Shown piece after piece: positions 33,468 to 43,411 of a DNA stretch of 64,000 nt. A program made the translations under genes and the position numbers. The stretch comes from Irpex lacteus (Eukaryota; Basidiomycota; Agaricomycetes; Polyporales; Irpicaceae): positions 124,001 through 188,000 of the forward strand of contig MQVO02000041.1 of assembly GCA_001986395.2 (NCBI GenBank), written 5' to 3'. The notes under the pieces are model-generated. The model ran no database searches, was not told the DNA's origin, and saw only the letters and a list, made by a program, of their open reading frames with translations. Position 1 is the stretch's first letter; each line of letters begins with the position of its first letter.

Positions 33468-34656
33468 GATAACAGTTGTCGTGTTCGGTGGTCTGGGTGG
33501 CGAGTGACCATTGCTCTAGACTTCACCCGGTTATAAACATGTTGTGTCTTCCAAGTTTCAGCAATGCTGATGGTCGGTCTTCTGCCTACGAGCCCTCTAT
33601 CGTCAACGGCGATGAACATATTCTCCAATTTACCTGATGGACATAACTCAACAAATCACACCGCATGGCGGAGAGAAATTTTCTCCGTGACCATTTGAAC
33701 CATTCCAATGTAGACGCCAATGGCCCCGGGCCACGACTCTCTACGGGAGGGGAGTTGTGGTCGTGGCCATTGTTCCCGGAAGGAGGTAAGAGACGCTGGA
33801 AGCACCGTCACACTAGTGAAACCGGTAAACACGCTGCTGGCGGTGTGCATGACTCCATGGTTTTGTCCAGTTCCAGGCCAGATGACAATCGACGTCAAGA
33901 CTTGAAAGACGCCAGCTGTCGCTGCTAACGAGCAGTTTCGCATGTACAGACGTCGCAGTCGGGTAGGGATACCTAGCATAATTCGACGTAGTGATTACAA
34001 CTGAAGCTGAGCATACAGTGACGGAAGAAGGAGCTGGACGTCGGTGTTGTAAAGCTTCAGATTTCGATTGGATTGTTTCTATACCAAGGCGCAGCAGAGC
34101 TGTGCTGAATCCCTATGTAAGTCGATATTCTAGCATAATAGGAAGAGCCACTGATCCAAGTGGACAGTCCTACTTACTCAAAGTTTAGGCATGCTTCCAC
34201 TCATGCACATACAACCCACTGTCTAGGACGACTCGAGTTTGACTCGAATTATGGAACCACGGGCACTGCCGGCCGGCCAATCCTGATAAGTGTACGCAAT
34301 GCGTAAGTCCAAACAGATATTCGGTTCATAGGCTGCAATCGACAGGTACCGCATGGGAGATTTGAATGTGGACGTGGCCCTGGGTTTCAGCCAGACCGAG
34401 ATAGTGAACGTTGTAGTTCAAGACGAACCTGTTTCCTGATAGGGCACTACGCCACTCAGATTCGGGTTTCCAGATATCAGATCCATACTCCGATCGTCTA
34501 CGATCATGTGATCCGCTCTTGTTGGTCGGTTGGCGCGACAATCTCTGACGTTCGAACTTCCAACGGTCAACATTGTTTCCTCCGAACTAAATCTGCGACT
34601 ACACGCTGTATTTCCCTGTCTTTGAACCGGATGCTATCTCGTTAAGAAATATCATA
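33468..34656. other. intergenic region
   Basis: 1.2 kb. A minus-strand open frame at 33656-33979 has hydrophobic stretches (AGVFQVLTSIVIWPG, SSVFTGFTSVTVLP) that could be a remnant of a membrane protein, but start, splice sites and homology are lacking. The rest is empty. Confidence 0.4.
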
Positions 34657-36856
34657 ATGGCCACCCTGAACGCGACCGAGGTATCAGAGGGGGGCAAGAA
34701 GTTGTTGGGCGAGTCGGTTGAGGAGAGTCGCGTCAAACGATTGGAGAAGCAGAATGCACGTTACAGGGGTCGAGGAGGGTGAGTAGATTCATGTAGTTTT
34801 TCCATTATTGCAAACACAAACATATTGGTATCGTTAGGATATTTGTGCCGGCAGAAACAAACCCATTACTCGACGTGTTACTTGCTCGAGGTGTACATGG
34901 AGAGTCTCCTTCGAAGAAACGCTTAGACGGTCCCGGGTCTCGCGCGGCCTCTCCTACGAAGAAGAAGAGGAAGTCCATCAATCGGAGTCCACTTAAAGCT
35001 ACTGTGAAGGCTAGTGCGGCGGCGGCGATAAAGGTCGCCGGAGACAAGAGCAAAAGAGACAACGCCAAACCACGGACTACTACGAAGGGCAGACCTTCAA
35101 AGGCTAATGCTAAGAGAGAAAATAAGGAATTCAGAAGCGATGCGGACGAGGAACAACCAACTGCGGGTAAGCAGTACCGATGCAAAGAAGTTTGTTCGCA
35201 ATGTTCATTTACGCTTATCATTAGGACCCTCGAAGCAGAAAGGGAAAACGACAGAGAGGAACACAGCTACCACACGTCGGGATCGGGGTAAAGTTATAAC
35301 GCCTGGTGAGTATGGAAACCGGCTTGTACATATTTCTATATTGATATACTGAGTAGATCCGGCCACGGAAGATGGGGACGATGACGTACCATTGCGTACC
35401 TTGCAGAAATCGAAGAAGTCGACTTCATCATTAAACGACGGAACGTCTAGGAGACAAGGTAGAAGACGAATATTTGTATTAAAGGTCCAACAAGTTAACT
35501 CTGAGCAATCCTTCAGCGACTCTCAAGAAGGGTAAGGCTAAGCAGTCTGAACTCGACGTTACCGAAGCAAAGGGAGCCTTCAAGGCCTCCGGTAAGAAGA
35601 AGCAGGTGGCAACGGCCGACAAGATGCCACCCTCTGCGAAACGCACTCGGAGGACGCATGAGGACGAACATGCTGCCAATGCAGACACAATTACGGTGAC
35701 AAACAGCGAGCGAATCGGAAAACGGAAAGGTCGGCTAAAGAAGCAAGACGAGACAGCACAGGTTGAAACGAGCGAACCTACTAAACCTTCGATTACAGCG
35801 GAAGAGGTCGACACAGCTGGTATGTGTAGATGATTGACAACTCGTGTAACATTTGTTCACCACGCGTTCCACGGACCTGACTTTGGCACATACAGTCAGA
35901 TCTCCCAAGCCGACGAAAGCGAGGAACCGCAAAAGATCCATATCAGTGGTAGACTTGGCTGATGGCGTTGTACAGTCGGGAGATACTCGCGCGCCGCCGG
36001 CTCGGAAACGGCCCCGCCTACCTACACCATCTGACTCAGAAGATGATCTTCCGATAGTGGTTAGAAAACGGAGTGATAAAACGTTTGTCGACACCAGTAT
36101 CACAGTAGCCCCTGTAGATCGCGGTGCCGAAAAACCCAGCAACAAACGACCTTCAGGCACATCTGTCCCTACAGAGGCTACTTCAAAGAAAACAACGCTG
36201 AAACAGAACGTGGACGATACGCGTGCGCAGCTGGCAGAGCAAGAAGATGGGCAGATGATGAAGTCAAGTATCCAAGATTCCATTGCCGCGAATCAGCGAG
36301 AGGAAGTGAAAGGTGGTTCGGCGGAACAGGGAACGACGACCTCACAGCCCGTGTCAGCAATGTCGGCCGAAGACCACTCTCGAAGGGATGGGCATGCTGC
36401 GCAGGATACTATGACGAACGCCGATAAGGTTTCTATTGAAGATGGCAAGAAAGCTGTCAAGCGTAGTCGAGGCAAGGTCGCAGATAGCGTTGGCAAGCCC
36501 TCGAAATCAACGACCCGAATCTCGAAACGGAAGAAGGATGCTCCCGTCGAAGCGAAGGCCACGAAGGACGACTTGGAAGACGCTCCGCCAAAGAGGTAAG
36601 TCTTTCTCGTCGGCTTGTTGGATGTCACGACCTGAGCACAACCCTTACAGACTGAAAACCGTTTCCAGAGCTCAGAAGGAGAACCAAGATACCTCAAAGA
36701 GACGGGAAGGGTCGCGCAAACCGAAGGTCCGGCCTTTCCGCTTACCGCGGTGTACGAGTGCTAACCATTAGAATACCTATCCAGCCCCGGCTCTCAATGT
36801 TTCCCGCGCCTGCAGTTGCTGCGGATAGCGACGACGAACTGGACCTCTTGAAATGA
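34657..36856 (+). CDS. basic, mostly disordered nuclear-type protein, function unknown
   Basis: Starts MATLNATEVSEGGKKLLGES and then has a short ordered block across the first intron, RLEKQNARYRGRGG / IFVPAETNPLLDVLLARG. The rest is low-complexity and rich in Lys, Arg, Ser and Thr, with many nuclear-localisation-like clusters (SPTKKKRKS, SAKRTRRTHED, PPARKRPRLPTP) and CK2-type sites (SDSEDD). The protein ends in SDDELDLLK. The final intron is 36727-36784 (GTCCGG donor, GTGCTAAC branch site), which puts the acidic tail in frame. Charge and motifs suggest a chromatin or nucleolar scaffold, but I do not recognise an orthologue. Internal exon joins near 35160-35520 are less sure than the ends. 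Confidence 0.75.
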
Positions 36857-37214
36857 TCACTGGACTTCTGGACTTCTGCATGGCCGTGTAAATGTAGTTT
36901 ATAGAGTAATTTATCACCACTTTGCGTTCAACGGAATTATCCAACACCGATGTCTGCACTGTATACCTGGCTTCATAGCGTGCCGGGTTTGATACACCAT
37001 AGGACCGAATGCATGGAGTCGGTCGGTGGGTAAGGTATCTCGAAAGGTATCTCGAGCCCAGTAGTATTCACTGGCCAATAGGCGAGTTGTTTCTACTGGA
37101 CATGAACGCTCACATATTTCAACATTACTCAGTACGTTTCCACAATTATATACGCTGGAGGGTAAAGTAGGAGGAGACAGCCTAGAGTATACGAGCTACA
37201 ACCGACAGTCCATA
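36857..37214. other. intergenic region between convergent genes
   Basis: 358 bp between the 3' ends of the nuclear protein gene and the short-chain dehydrogenase. Nothing else is seen. Confidence 0.6.
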
Positions 37215-38598
37215 TTATCTACCAGCTACTTGCTCTTCAAGCCAATTCCATAGTTCCTCTCCAACTTTAGGATCTTGCGTATCTGCTCGTGGTTTGCCCA
37301 GTCGAGCCCATGGAATCAGATACTACGGAGCACTCTGTGAGCGATCACACATATGCAGGAGCTCGTTAAACGCACCTTGCCGTTGTATTCTGCAGCTTCC
37401 AGAGATACACCCGCGAACAAGTGGGTGACGATGCCGTTCGGCAAGATGGGATGCAACATCCAAGCCTAGAAATATGGAACGCGTAAGTTAAGGGCCATGG
37501 CATATGGTGATTCACGATGACATACGATCATCTTTTTGCGAAGCCCTACCACACGTCGCTGCAAGTTTGTAGCGACGTTTCCTGGGTTCAGGGAGATAGA
37601 TACGATGCCAGAGTCACCAAGGCGGCGAGCAAGCTCGCGCGCGTAAACTACAGTCCCGAACTTGCTTTGCGCGTAGAGGCTTTCAGGGCTGAGCTTACGC
37701 CGTTCGGGGCCGTCTTTGAGAGTATCAAAGGAGATATTGTGTAAATGGTGAGCCCCAGACGAGACGGAGATGACGCGTGGCTTATTGGAGGGATCGTTCT
37801 GTGCCGTGTTCACCAGTAGCGGAGTGAGAAGCTTGGTGAAGTAGAAGTGGCCTGAAGCATATTCTCAGCCATGGCACAAGCAAATCAATGAGACTGATCT
37901 TACCCAACACATGAGTGGCGAACTGTATATCGTATCCTTGAGCCGAAACAACGTCTATAGGTGGGATCATGATGCCGCTGAGAGGAGCATTTAAGCAAGC
38001 GGTGATGCCATATGGAAGCCTTGCTTACCCAGAATTGTAAAGGACATCGAGGCGTTCCTCCTTCCTACGTAGAAAGTACAGATTGAGATAAAGCCATAAG
38101 GCATGGCACGTTTGATGACGCACTGAAGGAATTCATTTGCTGCGAGTTGGACAGAATCGAGATCTGCCAGGTCGAGTCGAAGCACCCTGGCGCCAGATTG
38201 CTTCTTGACTTCTTCGAGAGATGATGTGTTGGTGTTTCGACATGCCTGTGAGCACGTTTAAACAGAAAGAAAGACAGTCGTGGGAGGCGAAGACTGACGA
38301 TATACACTGTGGCGCCACGCGCAAGAAGGGTCTAGTCAAGCAGACATCAGCTACGACTCCTTACCGCGCTGTACAACTAATTTCCTACCTTGCTCACTTC
38401 GAGGCCTATCCCGGACGATCCACCTTGACGCATGGCACATATTTAATTAGCGATAGAAGAGAAGGGATTAGAATGCTGTATACCTGTGACGATAATGACC
38501 TTGCCAGACAAGTCCGGGATGTCGTCAATGGTCCATTTAGGTTTCGGAGGAAAGGACTCGGTGAGCATAGACATGATAAAGTCCCAAATGATACCCAT
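37215..38598 (-). CDS. short-chain dehydrogenase/reductase (retinol-dehydrogenase-like)
   Basis: Spliced minus-strand gene. Start MGIIWDFIMSMLTESFPPKP was preferred over an upstream in-frame ATG at 38664 because it leaves a TATTTAAA element 79 nt upstream, like other genes here. Landmarks are DLSGKVIIVTG then GSSGIGLEVSK (Rossmann TGxxxGIG, split by an intron), TLLARGATVYIACRNT, RVLRLDLADLDSV, ERLDVLYNSGGIM, GYDIQFATHVLG, VISVSSGAHH (catalytic Ser), YAQSK (catalytic Tyr and Lys) and LNPGNVATNL. The end is WNWLEEQVAGR. Eight or so small exons. It is an NAD(P)-dependent oxidoreductase acting on alcohols or ketones, probably cytosolic or ER-associated; the substrate is unknown. Confidence 0.9.
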
Positions 38599-39435
38599 AT
38601 TGTCGGCGAGATTGGACGGTGAAGAGTAGGAGGAGTGATAGTGGAATCCGTCCAACGTCGCCACCGAGCGGGCAGCTTTAAATAGGGCGGCATTGAGCCG
38701 CCCGCTTCACGGAGATGTGGTCAGCACTCCAGTTTCAAGTCTCTGTGCGTATAAATCACCGCCCGTAAGCTCGGAGGTAGTGATAGTCGATCGAAACATG
38801 GCCGACCAGCAGCCAGTGAAAGTCAAACAGAGGTTAGGTGTGATCGAAGGGATGTGGATGAGTGTGGTCCGGAACGTTTTCTGCTGCAAGGCGGTATCAG
38901 AGATCTGAGTGATTACATTCAAGAAACAGGATCGTGGCTCCCTCATTTATGGGGTTCTCTCCCTACATAGAAGATGCTCAGTTCAGCGCATCATTTCTAG
39001 GTTGCATCGAGTTCAGCACAGACCCTTCTCGTAGCAATAGAACCACTCCAGCCTATCGCATCCCCTCCTTGCGCTTATGACCAAGTGTGCTACTTCGGCA
39101 GCAACGGACCTGAAATTGAGCGGTTGATACTGGTTTCAAAAAGCATTGCCGAATAAACAGATGGGCCATTGGCTGTCGATTGAAGGGGTGATTCTAACAA
39201 GCATCATCTTAAGTACCCACCTCCGACTGAACTCTGTGATCTCGTGGCAATCGCGATAGATTGCCCACTAAATAGGATTGTCTCTGTGGAGAAAATAAAT
39301 TGGAGAAAGCGTCCATGACAATATTTGCATTGAACAGCCACTGGCGCAGAACTGAAGCTTCTGGATGATAGCAGAGGATGCTGGCCAAGTGGCAAGCTGA
39401 AGTGCAGGCAAAATCCATGATGTGGTATTGGGAGT
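38599..39435. other. intergenic region
   Basis: Contains the short-chain dehydrogenase promoter and the 3' flank of the complex I gene. Frames at 38693-38946 and 39204-39418 have no support. Confidence 0.55.
38677..38684 (-). promoter_or_regulatory. TATA-like element of the short-chain dehydrogenase
   Basis: TATTTAAA on the minus strand, 79 nt upstream of the chosen ATG. It is too close (13 nt) to the alternative upstream ATG for that to be the main start. Confidence 0.5.
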
Positions 39436-39963
39436 TTATGGTACATGATGGGTAACGCCAGTCGCGGCTGGTAGGACCTGATCCTCGTCTCGTCCTGGAA
39501 GCGGGTCAACAACATATCATTCGTCCATGCTGTAATTTACACGCACCTTCGTAGAACTTTTGCAAGAATGTTCTCTGAGGTCGACCCCTGGGCAAAAGTA
39601 GCTTGCCCAATACATGCTCCTTCTGCTTCCAGAAGTTCATCGTCTCCTGGTACTCCTGCCTACTCTTCAGGTATAGCTGGTTGACGACGCGCAGGTCGGT
39701 AACATATCGGTTCTCTTCAAAGCGTTGGCGGATTTGTTGCCGAACATATTGAGGAGATATGCTGAGACTGTACAGCGAGACTATCTCTGGTGCCTAAGTC
39801 AACGCAACGAGTTTACATGAGCCGGGTGAAGACGGTTTCTCATACGGATTGAACATACCCCTCTATACCATTCTCTATATAATTGAATAACGGCTTTCTT
39901 TCCCTCCTCTGGCGACTTGAATGTCTTCGTAGCTCGTGAGAGGCGAGACGGAATGGTGGTCAT
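39436..39963 (-). CDS. NADH:ubiquinone oxidoreductase subunit NDUFA6 (B14, LYR family)
   Basis: Three exons. The start MTTIPSRLSRATKTFKSPEE leads to the LYR motif in VIQLYREWYRG. Exon 2 begins APEIVSLYSL and includes QIRQRFEENRYVTDLR and NFWKQKEHVLGKLLLP. Exon 3 completes FYEGRDEDQVLPAATGV and ends in a stop at 39436. The order and the C-terminal GRDE-VLPA block match fungal complex I LYR subunits. It is an accessory subunit of mitochondrial complex I in the peripheral arm that binds the acyl-carrier protein (established). It is short and without a classical presequence, as expected. It shares a 435-bp divergent promoter with a PPR-like gene. Confidence 0.93.
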
Positions 39964-40398
39964 CGTGGTGAAAGTCGACAATGCTAGGCCAAGTCCGAAC
40001 CGGGCGCAACGGCCAGGCCCGCGCTATAGTAGTGTAGCTCCGCTTCAATAGTTGTTACTTTGTCAAAACAAGGAAGCCATGCCGTTTTGTGCCGATTGAC
40101 GCAACTGAGCGGGGATCCAACCTGTTTACAAGCTGTTCCTTGCCATCACCTTTTACCGTCATCTCGTGTTGGCCCTCTCGGTGGTCGAGACTACGTATTC
40201 GTCGCTTGGAGAAAGGGATTGCACGCAGCAGATGCATTGTGTCGTTTGTTGAAGCACACTCTTGTGAGTGTGTGCAATCTTTCATTGCGACGTATGCTCA
40301 TCTACCCATTGCTTAGAGTTTCACACATACTTCGCCAGCCACGCCCGGTAGGTAGTACGCCATCAACGCAGCTGTCATCTCATAGCTCCTTTAGATGA
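39964..40398. promoter_or_regulatory. divergent promoter between NDUFA6 and the PPR-like gene
   Basis: 435 bp between two outward-facing start codons of genes with predicted mitochondrial roles. No obvious TATA box is seen on either side, unlike the stress genes to the left. Confidence 0.5.
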
Positions 40399-42891
40399 AT
40401 GTTCATGCGAGCGAGCTTCCGCAATGCCGCGCGGAACGTTGCACAACGTCTCAAGCGCGACTTTTCGCGTCAATACCGTGATGAAGCCTTACCTGCTACC
40501 TCGCACACCCATGCGCTCTTCAAGAGCCTCATTCAGCTGCCTGGTCACTCACAGCTCAGACTTGTGAAGCTTATCCCGGGAAAAGATACCACGAAGATTC
40601 TCCAGCTCATTTCTACGGATTCTGGAGTGGCCGACGTCCCAAAAGTCTGGGAAGACATACTCACTGCCTCAGACTTCCCCACGATTATTGCCATGCTGCG
40701 TGCATGCCATGAAAGCTTACAGGACGGTGCTTCTGATACAGCTACCCCTGCTTCCCGGCCGTCGCAAGTTCCTACGCTGCTGGTACTACATGCTCTTCTC
40801 AACCGTGCGACCACCCTAGAACAGCTGCTTGCAGCTCTCGCCATGGCTCATGATCACCTCTCCGTGGCGTCTCAGCCTATGAAGCCTATACTCGTGATTT
40901 CAGCGGTTGCCAGAGCGTCCGAGCTGGGGTTGGTGGCAACACTACGGCCGCTCATCGACTCTTTCCTACAAATGGAGTCTGCCTCCAAGACGCATTACAG
41001 GCTGATGCTCCGCGCTCTATCACTGGCCCCTCGGAGTGTGGAAACAAGCGCACTGACGGTGGAACTCGTAACCGCTATGTCATCCAAGAAGTATTCCTTG
41101 CGCAAGAAAAAGGTCTACGACGCGCTACTTCGCCCCACGTTTCTAACACCACGAGTAGCTGAGAGCGTCGAAGATAAGCTCGCGGCCGAGCGTATCAAGC
41201 CTTCACCTCATCATCTCCGGTCGTTACTTCGCCTCTTTTCAACGCGAGGTTTTCGGCGCCGGGCGCTTCGCTACCTCAAGCTGCTTGACTCCTCGCCTAT
41301 GCCATCGCTTTCCGTTTCACCAGGGTCTCGTCTATCTCGTCCCAGGACTCATACAAAATGGAGTTCGGCGTACGTGGCTGCATTCCAGGACACGATGGCA
41401 GCACAACGGTATATCCAACGCATGACCGCAACGAAGTCTTTCTCCCCTGAACCTAGCGTAGAGTCATCTGGCTCCTCAGACATCTTGGTCGACGCCCACC
41501 CACATCAGCACTCCGCCGCACAGTCTCTTACCGCCGAGTGGCTTTCGGTTCTAAAAGTCGCTGCAAGAGATTCGAAACTAACTGCACGCGCCCTCTACCT
41601 CGTATTTCGAAAAGGTCGCTTGCGCTATACGCAAACTCTATCCGCTTACGAGATCGTTATTCGCGGGCTCTTACGCAAACGAGGGTTTGGGCCTGCAGTC
41701 ACACTATGGCAAGAACTTCGTGATGGCGGGTGGTCGCTCGGTAGAACAACGCTGGGCATCGGAGTTCGCGCTCTTACATCAGCTAACCAAGGTCACGAGG
41801 CGTTCGCGTTGCTAGAAGATATTCATGCGAGGTACAAAGCACGCACTTCGAGGGCTCTCTCAGAAAAGCATGCAATCAAACCGAAAGCCGTGAATGTGGA
41901 AGCTATCAACCAATTCATGACGGCGTTGCGGCATAGAGGGCGTCCTGATACGGTCTTTGCGCTTTGGGATGCGATGGACGTCTTGTATAAGCTGTCACCA
42001 GATGTTTATACCCTAAACATCATGCTCGGCACGGCGCGTTGGGCTCGCAAGTACGACCAGAGCCTCAAAGGGGCTTTCCGAAGTGCACTGGCTGAACTTG
42101 GATTATCTCGCTCACGACATGCCATACCAGAGGCTGAGGCAGGCGCCTCTCCAGAAGAAACCCGTGAGCAGGTCACGTCGTATATCCGGGACACTCTGGA
42201 TCCAGATAATCCTCCCAAGGTGGTTGGGCAATGGGGCTTCGAACCAGCTTCGACCGCTGCTCTGCGTATCGCCGTCCAGGTCTTCATGGGTAATTGGCCA
42301 CATCTACGAACGTTGCGTCCTCCCGTTCGCACTACTCGCAGAAGGCCTAATGACCCCGCAACGTCTCCTCTGCTTGATTTATTCCATACTTTATCTGAAT
42401 CATCTGATCTCGACGACCGTCCTACTCCTTTACTTCATTTACTACCCGAGGACACACCGCCGTACCCGTATCCATATATCTACCCAACCGACCTTACATT
42501 CCGAGCGTTCTTCGACCTGCTCGCTTGCGAATCCCTGCACACCGAAATACCTATCGCCCTGGCGTGGATGCGATCTCTCGGCGTCCGACCATCGAAGCTC
42601 ACTCTGGCAACAGCTCTGGTACACTACACAGAAGTGGGGATGGATGCACCTCTTATCGAACGGTTTAAGGGCGGTCCGACGCGCAGTCCTTACGCAGTGC
42701 TGATGGGCTGGATGCGTGCGTGGGTCGGAGAGGAAAGTATGCCTACACGATCTGAGATGTCGGATGAGATGGCGAGGTTGGCGTTTTACCGGCATTCACG
42801 GTATGACGACAAAAGGGGTTTCGTCGTCGTTGATTCGAATGGGCGGCCAATGAAACAAGGATTGCGATGGGCTCATGCGCGAGTTCAGTGA
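40399..42891 (+). CDS. PPR-like mitochondrial RNA-binding protein (830 aa)
   Basis: A single exon of 830 codons. The N-terminus is basic and free of acidic residues (MFMRASFRNAARNVAQRLKR), consistent with a mitochondrial presequence. The body is all-helical with degenerate PPR-like pairs, for example TLSAYEIVIRGLLRKRGFG, VEAINQFMTALRHRGRPD and VYTLNIMLGTARWARKYD. Such proteins bind organellar transcripts and act in RNA stability, processing or translation. The exact role is unknown; it might instead be a mitoribosome-associated factor. Intron-less structure is unusual here. Another Met follows two codons later, but the first is kept. Confidence 0.8.
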   Translation: MFMRASFRNAARNVAQRLKRDFSRQYRDEALPATSHTHALFKSLIQLPGHSQLRLVKLIPGKDTTKILQLISTDSGVADVPKVWEDILTASDFPTIIAMLRACHESLQDGASDTATPASRPSQVPTLLVLHALLNRATTLEQLLAALAMAHDHLSVASQPMKPILVISAVARASELGLVATLRPLIDSFLQMESASKTHYRLMLRALSLAPRSVETSALTVELVTAMSSKKYSLRKKKVYDALLRPTFLTPRVAESVEDKLAAERIKPSPHHLRSLLRLFSTRGFRRRALRYLKLLDSSPMPSLSVSPGSRLSRPRTHTKWSSAYVAAFQDTMAAQRYIQRMTATKSFSPEPSVESSGSSDILVDAHPHQHSAAQSLTAEWLSVLKVAARDSKLTARALYLVFRKGRLRYTQTLSAYEIVIRGLLRKRGFGPAVTLWQELRDGGWSLGRTTLGIGVRALTSANQGHEAFALLEDIHARYKARTSRALSEKHAIKPKAVNVEAINQFMTALRHRGRPDTVFALWDAMDVLYKLSPDVYTLNIMLGTARWARKYDQSLKGAFRSALAELGLSRSRHAIPEAEAGASPEETREQVTSYIRDTLDPDNPPKVVGQWGFEPASTAALRIAVQVFMGNWPHLRTLRPPVRTTRRRPNDPATSPLLDLFHTLSESSDLDDRPTPLLHLLPEDTPPYPYPYIYPTDLTFRAFFDLLACESLHTEIPIALAWMRSLGVRPSKLTLATALVHYTEVGMDAPLIERFKGGPTRSPYAVLMGWMRAWVGEESMPTRSEMSDEMARLAFYRHSRYDDKRGFVVVDSNGRPMKQGLRWAHARVQ

Positions 42892-43411
42892 CATATGTGC
42901 TACAGTAGGGACATTAATTCTAATTATGCAGTGATGCAGCATAAGAGCTTTGACATACTTGAGGGTAGCCACTGCCAGTCGTGTACCATGGTCAATTCCA
43001 ATTACTTCTGTGTAAGTATGCCCGATCTCGATCTGAGACCCTTTTAAGGCCCAGCTCGGTAGCGAATCATACAAACTCCGCGAAGTATGAACATTCATTT
43101 ATAACGAGCTCGAAATTCGACATTGCAGCCCACCTGAAATGAACATATGTTCATGTCGTCCTCTGACAATGTATTGGCAGTAGACTCGATACCCACACCC
43201 CCATAGTTTTACGTTCGCGACTGCCGGGATTTCTCACGCGTGCGCGTCGTTATAGCCAACGGCAGCCACTTGGCACTCAAACGGCGAGTCACGTCTCTGT
43301 GTCATCCGATTTCATTCTTTGTCACGATCCACCACCACTGAACTCAACGACTGGGGAGCTCGTAGTCCCTACTGCATTAGTTATTCGTCGTGAGTTATAT
43401 ACGACATTGCT
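42892..43411. other. intergenic region before the transcription factor gene
   Basis: 520 bp with no gene. It holds the 3' end of the PPR-like gene and the promoter of the Zn2Cys6 regulator. Confidence 0.6.

Noticed and set aside
33656..33979. Hydrophobic minus-strand frame resembling a piece of a membrane protein
   Set aside because: No start context, no continuing exons and no homologue in the window. At most a remnant.
36748..36769. A possible 22-nt intron (GTGTACG...CATTAG) near the end of the nuclear protein gene
   Set aside because: A normal 58-nt intron (36727-36784) with a GTGCTAAC branch site gives the same C-terminal frame, so the ultra-short intron is not needed.
38599..38664. Upstream ATG of the short-chain dehydrogenase (MATLDGFHYH...)
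   Set aside because: The TATTTAAA element is only 13 nt from this ATG; the start at 38598 has normal spacing and begins in a family-like way.
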